Below, piece by piece: positions 18,120 to 29,402 of a stretch of DNA of 64,000 nt (its first letter is position 1; the number at the start of each line of letters is the position of its first letter). Below the pieces are notes generated by a model. That model ran no database searches and had not been told where the DNA came from. It was given only the letters and a program-made list of their open reading frames with translations. The DNA comes from Vreelandella stevensii S18214. Its GTDB lineage: Bacteria; Pseudomonadota; Gammaproteobacteria; Pseudomonadales; Halomonadaceae. A program made the position numbers and the translations under genes. The stretch spans positions 61,497 through 125,496 of the forward strand of contig NZ_AJTS01000046.1 in the NCBI RefSeq assembly GCF_000275725.1, in the 5' to 3' direction.

Positions 18120-21100
18120 ATGCCTAAGCGTACCGATATCAACAGCATTCTCATCATTGGCGCTGGTCCGATCGTCATCGGCCAGGCCTGCGAATTCGAC
18201 TACTCCGGCGCCCAGGCCTGTAAAGCGCTGCGCGAGGAGGGCTACCGGGTCATTCTGGTGAACTCCAACCCGGCCACCATCATGACCGACCCGGCCATGG
18301 CCGATGCCACCTACATCGAGCCGATCACCTGGCAGGCGGTAGAGAAGATCATCGAAGCCGAGCGCCCGGATGTGATTCTGCCCACCATGGGCGGCCAGAC
18401 GGCGCTGAACTGCGCGCTGGACCTCGACAAGCACGGCGTGCTGGCCAAGTACGGCGTCGAGATGATCGGTGCCAACGCCGATGCCATCAACAAGGCCGAA
18501 GACCGCGACCTGTTCGACAAGGCGATGAAGAACATCGGCCTGGAGTGCCCCAAGGCCAAAGTGGCGCACACCATGGACGAGGCCTGGGAGATTCAGGCAG
18601 AGCTGGGCTTTCCGACCATCATTCGTCCTTCCTACACCATGGGCGGCTCCGGCGGCGGCGTGGCGTACAACAAGGAAGAGTTCGAAGAGATCTGTACCCG
18701 TGGGTTCGAGCTTTCCAACAACCACGAGCTGCTCATCGACGAGTCGCTGCTGGGCTGGAAAGAGTACGAGATGGAAGTGGTGCGTGACCGCAACGACAAC
18801 TGCATCATCGTCTGCGCCATCGAAAACTTCGATCCCATGGGCGTACACACCGGCGACTCGATTACCGTCGCGCCTGCCCAGACGCTGACCGATAAAGAGT
18901 ATCAGATCATGCGTGACGCCTCTCTGGCCGTGCTGCGCGAGATCGGCGTGGAAACCGGGGGTTCGAACGTGCAGTTCGGTATGGACCCGAAAACCGGTCG
19001 CATGGTGGTGATCGAGATGAACCCGCGGGTGTCGCGTTCCTCGGCGCTGGCGTCCAAGGCTACCGGTTTCCCGATTGCCAAGATCGCTGCCAAGCTGGCG
19101 GTGGGTTACACCCTGGACGAGCTGCAGAACGACATCACCGGCGGCCAGACCCCGGCCTCGTTCGAGCCCTCCATCGATTACGTGGTCACCAAGATTCCGC
19201 GTTTCACCTTCGAGAAGTTCCCCCAGGCCAACGACCGCCTGACCACCCAGATGAAGTCGGTGGGCGAGGTGATGGCCATTGGCCGTACCTTCCAGGAGTC
19301 GCTGCAGAAAGCGCTGCGCGGCATGGAAACCGGCAACGACGGCCTCGACCCGATCATCACCGAGTTCACCGACGAAGCCATGGCCCAGCTCAAGGGCGAG
19401 CTGCAGGCAGCGGGTGCCGAGCGCATCTTCTTCGTCGCCGACGCCATGCGTGCGGGCATGAGCGTGGATGAGATCTTTGCGCTGACCAACATCGACCGCT
19501 GGTTCCTGGTGCAAATGGAAGACCTGATTCTCACCGAAGCCGCCGTGTCCAAGCGCGCCCTGGCAGAGTTCTCGGCGCGTGAGCTGTTCCAGCTCAAGCG
19601 CAAGGGCTTCTCCGATGCGCGGCTGGCGAAGCTGCTGGGCGTCTCCGAGAAGGAGTTCCGCAAGACGCGTCAGGCAGCAGGGATTCGCCCGGTCTACAAG
19701 CGCGTCGACACCTGTGCCGCCGAGTTTGCCTCCGATACCGCCTACATGTACTCCACCTATGAAGAGGAGTGCGAAGCGGACGTGTCGGATCGCCAGAAGA
19801 TCATGGTGCTGGGCGGTGGCCCGAACCGTATCGGCCAGGGTATCGAGTTCGACTACTGCTGCGTGCACGCCGCCTTCGCCATGCGCGACGACGGCTATGA
19901 AACCATCATGGTCAACTGCAACCCGGAAACCGTCTCCACCGACTACGACACCTCCGACCGCCTCTACTTCGAGCCGGTGACGCTGGAAGACGTGCTGGAA
20001 ATCGCCGACAAGGAGAAGCCGGTGGGCGTCATCGTCCAGTTCGGCGGCCAAACGCCGCTGAAGTTGGCTCGTGAGCTGGAAGCGGCAGGCGTGCCGATCA
20101 TCGGTACCACGCCGGATGCCATCGACCGCGCCGAAGACCGCGAGCGCTTCCAGGTGATGATCGACAAGCTCGGTCTGAAGCAGCCGCCCAACGCCACGGC
20201 TCGCAGCTTCGAAGAAGCCTTCACCAAGGCCGAGAAGATCGGCTATCCGCTGGTCGTGCGTCCCAGCTATGTACTGGGTGGCCGTGCCATGGAGATCGTC
20301 TACGATGCCTCCGAGCTCGAAAACTACATGACCAACGCGGTCAAGGTCTCCAACGACTCGCCGGTACTGCTGGATCACTTCCTCAGCGCGGCAGTGGAAG
20401 TAGACATCGACGCGGTCTCCGATGGTCATCAAGTGGTCATCGGCGGCATCATGCAGCACGTCGAGCAGGCAGGCGTTCACTCTGGCGACTCTGCCTGTGC
20501 GCTGCCACCCTACTCGCTGCCCGCCGACGTGCAGGACGAGATGCGCGCACAGGTCAAGAAAATGGCCGTCGAGCTGGGCGTGAAAGGCCTGATGAACGTG
20601 CAGCTGGCCTGGCAGGATGGCGAGATCTACGTGATCGAGGTCAACCCGCGTGCTTCGCGTACCGTGCCTTTCGTTTCCAAGTGCATCGGCACCTCGCTGG
20701 CGCAGATTGCCGCCCGCTGCATGGCAGGCAAGACCCTGGCGGAGCAGGGCTTCGAGCGTGAAATCGTGCCGCACTTCTATAGCGTCAAGGAAGCCGTTTT
20801 CCCGTTCAACAAGTTCCAGGGCGTGGACCCGATCCTCTCGCCGGAAATGAAGTCCACCGGTGAAGTCATGGGCTCGGGCGATACCTTCGCCGAAGCCTTC
20901 TTCAAGGCGCAGCTGGGCGCGGGTGAGGCGATTCCGGCGCTGGAAGGCGACCGCAAGGCGTTCCTGTCGGTACGCGAGCCGGACAAGCAGGGGATTATCG
21001 AAGTGGCTCGTTCTCTGCTAACATTGGGCTTCACGCTATGTGCAACACGCGGTACCGCTGCGGCCCTCGAAGCCGCCGGGCTGCCCGTGGAGCACGTCAA

Positions 21101-21350
21101 TAAAGTCAATGAAGGCCGTCCCCATATCGTCGATCTGCTGAAGAACGACGAAATCGCCTACATCGTGAATACCACCGAAGGTCGTCAGGCAATCAACGAC
21201 TCTTCGATCATTCGCCGTACTGCTCTCGCGCGCAAGGTGCCCTATGCGACCACCTTGGCGGGCGCTAATGCTGTTTGCATGGCGGTGGAGTACGGTAGGG
21301 AGATTACGGTGCGGCGCCTTCAGGATCTGCACGCAGGAGCAACGCAATGA
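18120..21350 (+). CDS. carB: Carbamoyl-phosphate synthase large subunit
   Basis: A 1076-residue synthetase made of two homologous ATP-grasp halves (about 1-400 and 553-935), an oligomerisation region between them, and a C-terminal MGS-like regulatory domain (about 936-1076). Markers: [37 protein letters not shown] and [19 protein letters not shown], with the second-half counterparts [20 protein letters not shown] and [17 protein letters not shown]. Full length. Its stop overlaps greA (ATGA). Confidence 0.98.
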   Translation: MPKRTDINSILIIGAGPIVIGQACEFDYSGAQACKALREEGYRVILVNSNPATIMTDPAMADATYIEPITWQAVEKIIEAERPDVILPTMGGQTALNCALDLDKHGVLAKYGVEMIGANADAINKAEDRDLFDKAMKNIGLECPKAKVAHTMDEAWEIQAELGFPTIIRPSYTMGGSGGGVAYNKEEFEEICTRGFELSNNHELLIDESLLGWKEYEMEVVRDRNDNCIIVCAIENFDPMGVHTGDSITVAPAQTLTDKEYQIMRDASLAVLREIGVETGGSNVQFGMDPKTGRMVVIEMNPRVSRSSALASKATGFPIAKIAAKLAVGYTLDELQNDITGGQTPASFEPSIDYVVTKIPRFTFEKFPQANDRLTTQMKSVGEVMAIGRTFQESLQKALRGMETGNDGLDPIITEFTDEAMAQLKGELQAAGAERIFFVADAMRAGMSVDEIFALTNIDRWFLVQMEDLILTEAAVSKRALAEFSARELFQLKRKGFSDARLAKLLGVSEKEFRKTRQAAGIRPVYKRVDTCAAEFASDTAYMYSTYEEECEADVSDRQKIMVLGGGPNRIGQGIEFDYCCVHAAFAMRDDGYETIMVNCNPETVSTDYDTSDRLYFEPVTLEDVLEIADKEKPVGVIVQFGGQTPLKLARELEAAGVPIIGTTPDAIDRAEDRERFQVMIDKLGLKQPPNATARSFEEAFTKAEKIGYPLVVRPSYVLGGRAMEIVYDASELENYMTNAVKVSNDSPVLLDHFLSAAVEVDIDAVSDGHQVVIGGIMQHVEQAGVHSGDSACALPPYSLPADVQDEMRAQVKKMAVELGVKGLMNVQLAWQDGEIYVIEVNPRASRTVPFVSKCIGTSLAQIAARCMAGKTLAEQGFEREIVPHFYSVKEAVFPFNKFQGVDPILSPEMKSTGEVMGSGDTFAEAFFKAQLGAGEAIPALEGDRKAFLSVREPDKQGIIEVARSLLTLGFTLCATRGTAAALEAAGLPVEHVNKVNEGRPHIVDLLKNDEIAYIVNTTEGRQAINDSSIIRRTALARKVPYATTLAGANAVCMAVEYGREITVRRLQDLHAGATQ

Positions 21351-21823
21351 ACAAGGTCCCGATGACGGTTGCGGGAGAGAAGAGCCTTCGCGATGAGCTC
21401 AACCATCTGAAGAGCGAAGCTCGCCCTCAGGTGATTGCCGCCATCGCCGAAGCGCGTGAGCACGGCGATCTCAAGGAGAACGCCGAGTACCACGCTGCGC
21501 GCGAACAGCAAGGCTTCATCGAAGGCCGTATTCAGGAAATCGAGAGCAAGCTCTCCGGTGCCCAGGTGATCGACGTCACCAGGCTGCCGAAAACCGGCAA
21601 GGTGATCTTTGGCGTCACCGTGTCACTGCTGAACCTGGACAGCGACGCCAGCGTGACGTACCGCATCGTGGGTGAAGACGAAGCGGACATCAAGGCCGGG
21701 CGCATTTCCGTGACATCGCCCATTGCCCGCGCGCTGATCGGCAAGGAAGAGGGCGACGTGGTGGTGGTGAAAACCCCCGGTGGCGACGTGGAGTACGAAA
21801 TCGAGAGTGTCGAGCACCTCTGA
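21347..21823 (+). CDS. greA: Transcription elongation factor GreA
   Basis: A 158-residue factor that enters the RNA polymerase secondary channel and triggers cleavage of backtracked RNA. N-terminal coiled coil (1-75) with the acidic tip [21 protein letters not shown]-terminal FKBP-like domain ending [13 protein letters not shown]. It starts within the carB stop codon, so the two are coupled. A bidirectional terminator separates it from convergent yhbY. Confidence 0.97.
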   Translation: MNKVPMTVAGEKSLRDELNHLKSEARPQVIAAIAEAREHGDLKENAEYHAAREQQGFIEGRIQEIESKLSGAQVIDVTRLPKTGKVIFGVTVSLLNLDSDASVTYRIVGEDEADIKAGRISVTSPIARALIGKEEGDVVVVKTPGGDVEYEIESVEHL

Positions 21824-21844
21824 TCACGTTCCGCTAGCGCCATG

Positions 21845-21882
21845 AAAAAGGCCCGGTGCAGTTTCCTGCATCGGGCCTTTTC
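21845..21882. terminator. Bidirectional terminator between greA and yhbY
   Basis: A 15-bp stem (21846-21860 with 21867-21881, one G-U pair) with A and T runs on both sides, serving the convergent greA and yhbY. Confidence 0.85.
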
Positions 21883-21952
21883 GTCTGGCGCTGTTTTATG
21901 ATGGGCGCCAGATCCGTTCAGCCAAGCGTCCGCTCAGCCAAACGCTCCTGCG

Positions 21953-22279
21953 TCAGTGCCGCCCGTGGTGGTTCTCGAAGCGGGTCACGTTGGAGAGCTT
22001 GGGGTTGGCCTTGGGGTTGCGACGGTACAGCAGCGCCATCTTGCCGATGGTTTGCACCAGCTCGGCCTTGCTGTCAGCCAGCAGCTCGTTGATCATCGCG
22101 GCGCGATCATCCCGCTCGGGCAGGGCGAGCTTCACTTTGATCAGCTCGTGGTCGTTGAGCGCGCGGCTGAGTTCTGCGAGCAGGTTTTCGGAGACGCCGT
22201 TCTCAGAAACGGTGACCACGGGGTTCAAATGGTGGCCAATGCTACGAAATGCTTTCTTTTGTGCCTGTGACAAGCTCAT
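21953..22279 (-). CDS. yhbY: Ribosome assembly RNA-binding protein YhbY (CRM domain)
   Basis: A 108-residue single CRM-domain protein associated with pre-50S particles. It shows QKKAFRSIGHHLNPVVTVSENGVSENLLAEL, DHELIKVKLALPERDDRAAM and the GxxxLLYR-like GKMALLYRRNP. The family GxxG loop is present in a variant form. It is divergent from rlmE, another ribosome-assembly gene, as in E. coli. Confidence 0.93.
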   Translation of the reverse strand: MSLSQAQKKAFRSIGHHLNPVVTVSENGVSENLLAELSRALNDHELIKVKLALPERDDRAAMINELLADSKAELVQTIGKMALLYRRNPKANPKLSNVTRFENHHGRH

Positions 22280-22393
22280 GGTATCTTGCGGTATCCCGGT
22301 TAGCGCTTAACGTTCCATCTTACGGTGAAATGCCGTCAAGTGAAAGCAATCCCGTCAATGCGCCCATCTCTTATTCCAGCGTCAGATGCCTCT

Positions 22394-23041
22394 ATGCAGC
22401 AAAAGCCTCCAAGCCGTAAACATTCAGTGAGCAAAACCAGCAACAACTGGAAGAAAGAACATTTCGACGACCAGTACGTGAAACAGAGCTGGCAGGATGG
22501 CTATCGCTCCCGGGCAAGCTACAAGCTGCTGGAGCTGGATGAGAAAGACAAGCTGTTTCGCAATGGCATGACGGTGATCGACCTGGGCGCAGCGCCTGGC
22601 GGGTGGAGTCAGATCGCCGCCGAAAAAGTCGGCCCGGAAGGTGTCGTGATCGCCTCCGACATTCTGGAGATGGACGCCCTGGCAGGGGTCGACTTCATTC
22701 AGGGCGACTTCACCGAAGAACGTGTACTCAATGCGATTCTCGAGCGGTTGGGAAATCGGCCGGTAGACCTTGTTATGTCCGACATGGCCCCCAATATGAG
22801 TGGTATGGCCGCCATCGACCAGCCACAGGCCATGTACCTTGTCGAGCTTGCTCTGGAGCTGGCGCGTGAAACGCTCTCGCCCAAGGGGCGTTTTCTGGTC
22901 AAAGTGTTTCAGGGGGAGGGCTTCGACACCTATTTGAAGGAGCTGCGCGGCAGCTTTCAGCGCGTCGTGACCCGCAAGCCGGATGCTTCGCGGGCCCGTT
23001 CACGAGAAGTCTATTTTCTGGCCGAAGGCTTTCGCGGTTAG
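22394..23041 (+). CDS. rlmE: 23S rRNA (uridine-2'-O)-methyltransferase RlmE
   Basis: A heat-shock methyltransferase acting on the 23S A-loop. SAM motif [13 protein letters not shown], then [22 protein letters not shown] and the end [16 protein letters not shown] are textbook. The catalytic Lys-Asp-Lys-Glu set is present. The start is uncertain: the ATG at 22394 gives 215 residues, a GTG at 22427 gives 204; E. coli has 209. Neither has a strong ribosome-binding site. It precedes ftsH as in E. coli, but with a 213-bp gap. Confidence 0.95.
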   Translation: MQQKPPSRKHSVSKTSNNWKKEHFDDQYVKQSWQDGYRSRASYKLLELDEKDKLFRNGMTVIDLGAAPGGWSQIAAEKVGPEGVVIASDILEMDALAGVDFIQGDFTEERVLNAILERLGNRPVDLVMSDMAPNMSGMAAIDQPQAMYLVELALELARETLSPKGRFLVKVFQGEGFDTYLKELRGSFQRVVTRKPDASRARSREVYFLAEGFRG

Positions 23042-23111
23042 CAAGTGACCGCGTGCATGGCCACGATAGCGACGATTTATCACCACGATTGCCAGACAGG
23101 CAGGCGTAAGG

Positions 23112-23147
23112 TGTGTCACATTATGCACATTGGACGAGCGTGACACA
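23112..23147. promoter_or_regulatory. Inverted repeat upstream of ftsH
   Basis: TGTGTCAC (23112-23119) and GTGACACA (23140-23147) are perfect 8-bp inverted arms separated by 20 bases, in the rlmE-ftsH gap about 108 bases before ftsH. The arms are too far apart for a typical short hairpin and could be regulator half-sites. No regulator can be named. Confidence 0.35.
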
Positions 23148-23254
23148 GATGGCCCAGGGCGTTATGCGCTTTGGCAATGGTTGAACGTTAAACTCTAGTG
23201 TAAGGTCTGAGTACTAACGGTTAACTGACGGATTCTTGTAATGAGGGTAGCCCC

Positions 23255-25249
23255 TTGAACGATATGGCGAAGAACCTGATTCTGTGGTTGGTCATCGCGG
23301 CCGTTCTGCTGACAGTGTTCAACAATTTCAGTACGGAAAGCGCGCCGCAAAGCACCAACTACTCCCAGTTTGTGCAGCAGGTGCAAAATCAGCAGATCCG
23401 CAGCGTCACCATCGATGGCTATACCATCACTGGTGAGCGGACCGATGGTTCGCAGTTCCAGACCATCCGCCCTGCCGCAGAAGATCCCAAGCTGATCGAC
23501 GACCTGCTGAGCAACAATGTCACGGTGGTCGGCAAGGCGCCGGAGCAGCAAAGCATCTGGACGCGGCTGCTGATTGCCAGTTTCCCGATCCTGCTGATCC
23601 TGGCGATCTTCATGTTCTTCATGCGCCAGATGCAAGGCGGTGCCGGTGGCGGCAAGGGTGGCCCGATGAGCTTCGGCAAGTCGAAGGCCAAGCTGCTCTC
23701 GCAAGACCAGATCAAGACCACCTTTGCTGACGTGGCGGGCTGTGACGAGGCCAAGGAAGAGGTGGAAGAGCTGGTCGACTTCCTGCGCGACCCCACCAAA
23801 TTCCAGCGCTTGGGTGGCACCATTCCCCGTGGCGTGCTGATGGTCGGCCCTCCCGGTACCGGTAAGACGCTGCTGGCCAAGTCCATTGCCGGTGAGGCCA
23901 AGGTGCCGTTCTTCTCCATCTCGGGTTCCGACTTCGTCGAGATGTTCGTGGGCGTGGGTGCGTCCCGCGTGCGTGACATGTTCGAGCAGGCCAAGAAGCA
24001 GGCGCCCTGCATCATCTTCATCGACGAAATCGATGCCGTGGGGCGCTCGCGTGGCACCGGCATGGGCGGCGGTAACGATGAACGCGAGCAGACGCTGAAC
24101 CAGCTGCTGGTCGAGATGGACGGCTTCGAGGCCAACGAAGGCATCATCGTGATTGCGGCCACCAACCGTCCGGACGTACTCGACCCCGCGCTGCTGCGCC
24201 CGGGCCGCTTCGACCGTCAGGTAACCGTGGGCTTGCCGGATATCCGTGGCCGTGAGCATATTCTGGGCGTGCACCTGCGCAAGGTGCCGCTGGCAGATGA
24301 CGTGAAGCCGCAGCTGATTGCCCGTGGTACGCCTGGTTTCTCCGGTGCCGACCTGGCCAACCTGGTGAACGAGGCTGCCCTGTTTGCGGCGCGTCGTAAC
24401 AAGCGCCTGGTAGGCATGGAAGAGCTTGAACTGGCCAAGGACAAGATCATGATGGGCGCCGAGCGCAAATCCATGGTCATGTCCGATAAAGAGAAGCTCA
24501 ATACCGCTTACCACGAAGCAGGTCACGCGATCATTGGTCTGGTCATGCCCGAGCACGACCCGGTCTACAAGGTCACGATTATTCCCCGTGGCCGCGCCCT
24601 GGGTGTGACGATGTTCCTGCCGGAAGAGGATCGTTACAGCCTGTCGCGCCAGCAGATCATCAGCCAGCTCTGCTCGCTGTTCGGTGGTCGTATTGCCGAA
24701 GAGATGACGCTTGGGCCAAATGGCGTCACCACCGGTGCCTCCAACGACATCAAGCGCGCCACGGAGCTGGCCCATAACATGGTGGCCAAGTGGGGCCTAT
24801 CCGATGAAATGGGTCCGCTCATGTACGACGAGGACGAGTCTCACCAGTTCCTCGGTGGCCCGGGTCAGGGTGGCGGCAAGCTGAGGTCCGGCGAAACCAC
24901 CACGCGCCTCGATAAGGAAGTGCGCAAGATCATCGACGAGTGCTACGAACAGGCTCGCCAGATTTTGCATGACAACCGCGACAAGCTGGATGCCATGGCC
25001 GAAGCGCTGATGAAGTACGAGACCATCGATGCGCATCAGCTGAAAGACATCATGGAAGGGCGTGATCCTCGCCCGCCGGAAGGCTGGGGTGACGGCGACT
25101 CGTCGGGTGGCGGCTCTCCGGTAGGTGGCGACAAGCCGGAAGCGAAACCAGAAGAGCCTGAAGCCCCCTCGGAAGGCGATAGCGAAGAAGACGATGACGA
25201 GCCGCGTCGTCGCCCTTCGGACCCGTTGGGTGGTTCGGCAGGCTCGTGA
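23255..25249 (+). CDS. ftsH: ATP-dependent zinc metalloprotease FtsH
   Basis: A 664-residue membrane-anchored AAA+ protease that degrades sigma-32, LpxC and damaged membrane proteins. Two membrane segments (about 5-24 and 107-127) flank a periplasmic domain. Walker A GPPGTGKT, Walker [12 protein letters not shown], the arginine finger region, and the zinc site HEAGH are all present. The TTG at 23255 (AGGG 8 bases upstream) gives [11 protein letters not shown]; an ATG three codons later is an alternative. The last ~50 residues are an acidic, disordered extension. A strong terminator follows. Confidence 0.97.
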   Translation: MNDMAKNLILWLVIAAVLLTVFNNFSTESAPQSTNYSQFVQQVQNQQIRSVTIDGYTITGERTDGSQFQTIRPAAEDPKLIDDLLSNNVTVVGKAPEQQSIWTRLLIASFPILLILAIFMFFMRQMQGGAGGGKGGPMSFGKSKAKLLSQDQIKTTFADVAGCDEAKEEVEELVDFLRDPTKFQRLGGTIPRGVLMVGPPGTGKTLLAKSIAGEAKVPFFSISGSDFVEMFVGVGASRVRDMFEQAKKQAPCIIFIDEIDAVGRSRGTGMGGGNDEREQTLNQLLVEMDGFEANEGIIVIAATNRPDVLDPALLRPGRFDRQVTVGLPDIRGREHILGVHLRKVPLADDVKPQLIARGTPGFSGADLANLVNEAALFAARRNKRLVGMEELELAKDKIMMGAERKSMVMSDKEKLNTAYHEAGHAIIGLVMPEHDPVYKVTIIPRGRALGVTMFLPEEDRYSLSRQQIISQLCSLFGGRIAEEMTLGPNGVTTGASNDIKRATELAHNMVAKWGLSDEMGPLMYDEDESHQFLGGPGQGGGKLRSGETTTRLDKEVRKIIDECYEQARQILHDNRDKLDAMAEALMKYETIDAHQLKDIMEGRDPRPPEGWGDGDSSGGGSPVGGDKPEAKPEEPEAPSEGDSEEDDDEPRRRPSDPLGGSAGS

Positions 25250-25272
25250 GCCTGGCCATCACGCCAACCAGC

Positions 25273-25299
25273 AAAGGCGCCCCAGCGGGGCGCCTTTTT
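25273..25299 (+). terminator. ftsH terminator
   Basis: Perfect 11-bp stem AAAGGCGCCCC/GGGGCGCCTTT around AGC with a T run. Confidence 0.9.
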
Positions 25300-25348
25300 G
25301 TTATCCTGTGGCCAATGACAGTGAATTTTTTTGATTTCAGGCGGCAAG

Positions 25349-26260
25349 ATGAACCCGATCGTTGACCCTATCTCGGCTCCGCACGTCCCGGAAGATGCCT
25401 TTCACCTGCGCTGTGGGCGCCATTCGCTCGATCTCTCGTTTCCCCGGGTGATGGGCATATTGAACGTCACCCCGGACTCGTTTTCCGACGGTGGCCAGCA
25501 TGTGGCCCTCGATGATGCGCTGCGCCATGCCGAGCGCATGCTGGCGGAAGGAGCGGCGATGATCGATGTAGGGGGAGAGTCGACCCGCCCAGGTGCTACG
25601 CCGGTGTCCGAGCAGCAGGAGCTGGATCGGGTTGCCCCGGTGGTGGAGGCGCTGGTGCGTGAGCTGGATGCGCTGGTGTCGGTGGACACCAGCAGCGCTC
25701 TGGTCATGCGTGAGGTGAGCGCGCTGGGAGCGGGCATGATCAATGATGTGCGCGCTCTGGAGCGTGATGGCGCGCTGGCTGCGGCAGCCAGCAGTGGCCT
25801 ACCGGTATGCCTGATGCATCGTCAGGGTGAGCCACGGGATATGCAGCACTCGCCTGGCTACGATGTGCCGGTGGAGCAGGCCGTGGCGGCCTATCTGGCG
25901 GAGCGGATCGCTGCCTGCGAAGCAGTGGGGCTGCGTCGTCATCGGCTGCTGCTGGACCCCGGTTTTGGCTTTGGCAAAACCGTCGAGCATAACCTGCAGC
26001 TGCTGAAGCACATGGCCTCGCTGAACGAGTTGGGCCTGCCGCTGCTGGTGGGTATGTCGCGCAAGAGTATGATCGGTAAGGTGCTGGGCCGCCCTGTGGA
26101 AGAGCGCCTGGCGGGAGGGCTGGCGCTAGCCGCCATGGCGGTGGAGCGCGGAGCCAAGGTGATTCGGGTGCATGACGTTGGGCCCACGGTGGATGCCGTG
26201 AATATGGCCTGGGCCGTACTGCAAGAAGGCTGTGAGCCGCTCGTGAAGAAGGAGCTGTAA
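25349..26260 (+). CDS. folP: Dihydropteroate synthase
   Basis: A 303-residue TIM-barrel enzyme of folate synthesis that joins p-aminobenzoate to the pterin pyrophosphate; the sulfonamide target. Loop 1 [14 protein letters not shown], loop 2 [30 protein letters not shown] and GMSRKSMIG are all present. The ATG at 25349 begins the likely protein; an in-frame start at 25331 would add six residues. glmM follows after one base. Confidence 0.96.
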   Translation: MNPIVDPISAPHVPEDAFHLRCGRHSLDLSFPRVMGILNVTPDSFSDGGQHVALDDALRHAERMLAEGAAMIDVGGESTRPGATPVSEQQELDRVAPVVEALVRELDALVSVDTSSALVMREVSALGAGMINDVRALERDGALAAAASSGLPVCLMHRQGEPRDMQHSPGYDVPVEQAVAAYLAERIAACEAVGLRRHRLLLDPGFGFGKTVEHNLQLLKHMASLNELGLPLLVGMSRKSMIGKVLGRPVEERLAGGLALAAMAVERGAKVIRVHDVGPTVDAVNMAWAVLQEGCEPLVKKEL

Positions 26261-26261
26261 C

Positions 26262-27626
26262 ATGACGCGTCGTTATTTTGGCACCGACGGAATTCGTGGC
26301 ACGGTAGGGCAAGCGCCCATTACGGCCGATTTCATGCTCAAGCTGGGCTGGGCCGCCGGGCAGGTGTTGCGTCGCGAAAAAGGCCGCACCCGGGTGTTGA
26401 TCGGTAAGGATACGCGTATTTCCGGCTATATGTTCGAGTCGGCGCTGGAGGCGGGGCTGTCTGCTGCTGGGGTGGACGTGGCGCTGTTGGGGCCGATGCC
26501 CACGCCCGGTATTGCCTACCTGACGCAGACCTTCCGCGCGGATGCCGGGATCGTCATTTCGGCCTCGCACAACCCCTTCGATGACAACGGCATCAAGTTT
26601 TTCTCTGCCGAAGGCAAGAAGTTGCCCGATGAGATCGAAGACCGTATCGAAGCCATGCTGGAAGCGCCGCTGACCACGGCCGAGGCCGCGCAGCTGGGCA
26701 AGGCGACGCGTATCGACGATGCGGCGGGCCGCTATATCGAGTTCTGTAAATCCACGCTGCCGGACAGGCTGAGCCTGCATGGCCTGAAAGTGGTGCTGGA
26801 TTGCGCTCATGGGGCCACTTACCATATCGCCCCCAGCGTATTCCGCGAGCTGGGGGCCGATGTCAGCGTGATTGGGGCGTCTCCCGACGGATTGAATATC
26901 AACCAACAGGTGGGGTCCACCCATCCCGCTGCGCTACGTGCCGCGGTCATTCAGCAAGGGGCCGATCTGGGCGTCGCCTTCGATGGCGACGGCGACCGTG
27001 TGCTGCTGGTGGATGCCGATGGCCGAGAAGTGGATGGCGATGACATTCTCTATCTGATCGCCCGTGACCGTTTTGAGCGTGGCCTGCTGGACGGTGGTGT
27101 GGTGGGCACCCTGATGAGCAATTTTGGGCTGGCCATGGCGCTGGAGCGGCTGGGTATACCTTTTCAACGTGCCAAGGTGGGCGACCGCTTCGTCATGGAG
27201 ATGATGGCTGCCAACGGCTGGGAGCTGGGGGGCGAGGCTTCGGGGCATATCGTGTGTGGCCATGTGCAGAGCACCGGCGACGGCATCGTGTCCGCGCTGC
27301 AGGTGCTGGCCTTGATGGTTCGCGAGCAGAAGCCGCTGCCAACCCTGCTCAAGGGGCTCGAAAAAGTCCCCCAGTCGCTGGTCAACGTGCGGCTACCGGC
27401 CGGCTCCGATGCTCGCCAGGTGATGGCAGCTCCACCCTTGCAGGAAGCCGTGGCGGCGCTGGAAACCGAGTTGGGCGACCAGGGGCGCGTGCTGTTGCGC
27501 GCCTCGGGGACGGAGCCACTGATTCGGGTCATGGTAGAAGGCCGTGCCCATCTGGATGTCGACCGCCTGGCCAATCGGCTGGCCCAGGAGGTCCAGGCGC
27601 TGCTCGGTGACGACGCCAGCAAATAA
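26262..27626 (+). CDS. glmM: Phosphoglucosamine mutase
   Basis: A 454-residue enzyme that interconverts glucosamine-6-P and glucosamine-1-P for peptidoglycan and LPS precursors. FGTDGIRG at the N-terminus, phosphoserine loop [11 protein letters not shown] (Ser102), the Mg2+ loop [11 protein letters not shown] and the sugar loop [10 protein letters not shown], plus the C-terminal [12 protein letters not shown] phosphate site. Follows folP directly, the order found in many gammaproteobacteria. Confidence 0.97.
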   Translation: MTRRYFGTDGIRGTVGQAPITADFMLKLGWAAGQVLRREKGRTRVLIGKDTRISGYMFESALEAGLSAAGVDVALLGPMPTPGIAYLTQTFRADAGIVISASHNPFDDNGIKFFSAEGKKLPDEIEDRIEAMLEAPLTTAEAAQLGKATRIDDAAGRYIEFCKSTLPDRLSLHGLKVVLDCAHGATYHIAPSVFRELGADVSVIGASPDGLNINQQVGSTHPAALRAAVIQQGADLGVAFDGDGDRVLLVDADGREVDGDDILYLIARDRFERGLLDGGVVGTLMSNFGLAMALERLGIPFQRAKVGDRFVMEMMAANGWELGGEASGHIVCGHVQSTGDGIVSALQVLALMVREQKPLPTLLKGLEKVPQSLVNVRLPAGSDARQVMAAPPLQEAVAALETELGDQGRVLLRASGTEPLIRVMVEGRAHLDVDRLANRLAQEVQALLGDDASK

Positions 27627-27703
27627 CGCAGGACGCGTCACAGCGGTTGTCTTGACAAGGCGGCTCCTATACCATTTCGCTCCACCTGGATTGAGGATTA
27701 CCC

Positions 27704-28453
27704 ATGCGCACGCCCTTGATTGCCGGTAACTGGAAAATGAACGGTTCGGCGGCATTGATCGAGTCGTTTGGTAAAACGTTTGCTTCCGCCACGCTACCGG
27801 AAGGTGTCGAGGTGGTGATTATTCCACCCTTTCCTTACCTGGACATGGCGCGTCAGGCCTTTGGTGATACGCCGCTGAAGCTGGGGGCGCAAACGCTCAA
27901 TCCTCAGCACGCCGGGGCGCATACCGGTGAAGTCAGTGGCCGCATGCTCAAGGAGTTTGGCGTTGGCTACGTGCTGGTGGGCCACTCCGAGCGCCGTCAG
28001 CTCTACCGTGAAAGCGACGAGCAGGTATTCAATCGCCTGGTGGCCGCTCTGGATGTCGGCTTGACGCCGATTCTATGTGTTGGTGAATCCCTTGAAGAGC
28101 GCGACGCTGGTCAGACCATGGATGTCGTGCTGCGCCAGGTGGGCTATGCCATGGCGCGACTGGAACCAGAGCAGCGTCGTCAGGTGGTGATTGCCTACGA
28201 GCCTGTCTGGGCCATTGGTACCGGGCGCACGGCCTCGCCGGAGCAGGCTCAGGAAGTCATGGCAGGTATTCGTGCCTACCAGGCAGGGTTCGATGCGTCG
28301 CTGGCGGAGCAGTTGAAACTGCTTTACGGCGGCAGCATGAATGCAAGTAATGCGGCAGAGCTGCTTGCTCAGCCGGATATCGACGGCGGTTTGGTGGGCG
28401 GTGCCTCGCTTAAAACCGACGATTTCTACGCCATTTGTCAGTCAGCAGGATAA
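27704..28453 (+). CDS. tpiA: Triosephosphate isomerase
   Basis: A 249-residue glycolytic TIM barrel. Lys in AGNWKMNGS, catalytic His in VGHSERRQLY, catalytic Glu in IAYEPVWAIGTGRTASPEQAQEV, and YGGSMNASNAAELLAQPDIDGGLVGGASL at the phosphate site. Full length. secG follows after four bases. Confidence 0.97.
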   Translation: MRTPLIAGNWKMNGSAALIESFGKTFASATLPEGVEVVIIPPFPYLDMARQAFGDTPLKLGAQTLNPQHAGAHTGEVSGRMLKEFGVGYVLVGHSERRQLYRESDEQVFNRLVAALDVGLTPILCVGESLEERDAGQTMDVVLRQVGYAMARLEPEQRRQVVIAYEPVWAIGTGRTASPEQAQEVMAGIRAYQAGFDASLAEQLKLLYGGSMNASNAAELLAQPDIDGGLVGGASLKTDDFYAICQSAG

Positions 28454-28457
28454 CGCC

Positions 28458-28817
28458 ATGCAAGTTGCAATTCTTATGGTTCATGTGGTGATTGCGGTCG
28501 CCCTGGTAGTACTCATCCTGCTTCAGCAGGGTAAAGGCGCTGAAGCGGGGGCTGCCTTCGGTGGTGGCGCATCGCAAACGGTGTTTGGCTCACGGGGTAG
28601 CGGTAACTTCCTTTCTCGCACCACGGGTGTGCTGGCAGCCGGTTTCTTCGTCACCTCCATGGCGCTGGCGTACTTTGCCACCCAGGCGGGCCAGGCACCG
28701 GAAGCGGGGATTCCCGACGCACGCCTGATCGAGCAGCAGCGTAGCATCCCTACGCTTGACGACAGCCCTGCAAGTATGGATAATACCGCGCCAGTGCTCG
28801 AGGAAAGCGGAGAGTAA
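28458..28817 (+). CDS. secG: Preprotein translocase subunit SecG
   Basis: A 119-residue auxiliary subunit of the SecYEG channel with two membrane segments (about 3-22 and 54-73). The conserved linker LLQQGKGAEAGAAFGGGASQTVFGSRGSGNFLSR lies between them. The periplasmic or cytoplasmic tail after residue 75 is variable. It follows tpiA and precedes leuU, the same order as in many gammaproteobacteria. Confidence 0.95.
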   Translation: MQVAILMVHVVIAVALVVLILLQQGKGAEAGAAFGGGASQTVFGSRGSGNFLSRTTGVLAAGFFVTSMALAYFATQAGQAPEAGIPDARLIEQQRSIPTLDDSPASMDNTAPVLEESGE

Positions 28818-28847
28818 TCAGCCGCCTTTTCTTTAGCCTCCCCTGAT

Positions 28848-28934
28848 GCCGAAGTGGTGGAATTGGTAGACACGCTATCTTGAGGGGGTAGTGACCGTAT
28901 GGTCGTGCGGGTTCAAGTCCCGCCTTCGGCACCA
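28848..28934 (+). tRNA. leuU: tRNA-Leu (GAG)
   Basis: Acceptor stem GCCGAAG / CTTCGGC, encoded ACCA end, anticodon loop TTGAGGG giving anticodon GAG, a long class II variable arm and the T-loop GTTCAAGTC. It sits after secG as leuU does in E. coli. Confidence 0.96.
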
Positions 28935-28998
28935 TCTGATTCGCTGGCTTGCCAGCTTCCCAGAATATCAGGATTGGCACCTGAGACGAAAACAGCAC

Positions 28999-29027
28999 TT
29001 GACGTCAGTAGTTTAAGTGTCTATTAT
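28999..29027 (+). promoter_or_regulatory. Promoter of the initiator tRNA
   Basis: TTGACG, 17-base spacer, TATTAT, 16 bases before the mature tRNA 5' end. Close to the sigma-70 consensus. Confidence 0.75.
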
Positions 29028-29043
29028 CGTCGACCTAGATTGA

Positions 29044-29120
<77 letters not shown>

Positions 29121-29222
29121 TTTATTTAGCAGCTTGTAGTGCCGTGAAGCAGTTCGCAATGTGCTTCGAGGCAGCGGAAAAATCGCAGCATGTTGCTAAA
29201 ATGGTATTACAGGTTTCTTTCG

Positions 29223-29252
29223 AAAAGCCCCTTCCTGTGAAGGGGCTTTTTG
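29223..29252 (+). terminator. Terminator after the initiator tRNA
   Basis: AAAAGCCCCTT / AAGGGGCTTTT stem with a T run. It separates the tRNA transcript from rimP-nusA, possibly leaking or attenuating. Confidence 0.85.
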
Positions 29253-29402
29253 TTAGTAGCTTTTTTGCGAGCCAAGAGTGTCTCACGCGCGGACGTTGTT
29301 CAGTAGCCAGAGACACATTCCCAGGTAATGCCAATCAGCCTCCTGGCTTTTATCAAGACTCCTGGCCAGGTGCCTGATGCAACGGCTATAGGAGCTTTGT
29401 CT

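Noticed and set aside
18096-20774. 892-codon open frame antisense to carB.
   Set aside because: A by-product of GC-rich codon usage in the true gene; no family features, and carB is unambiguous.
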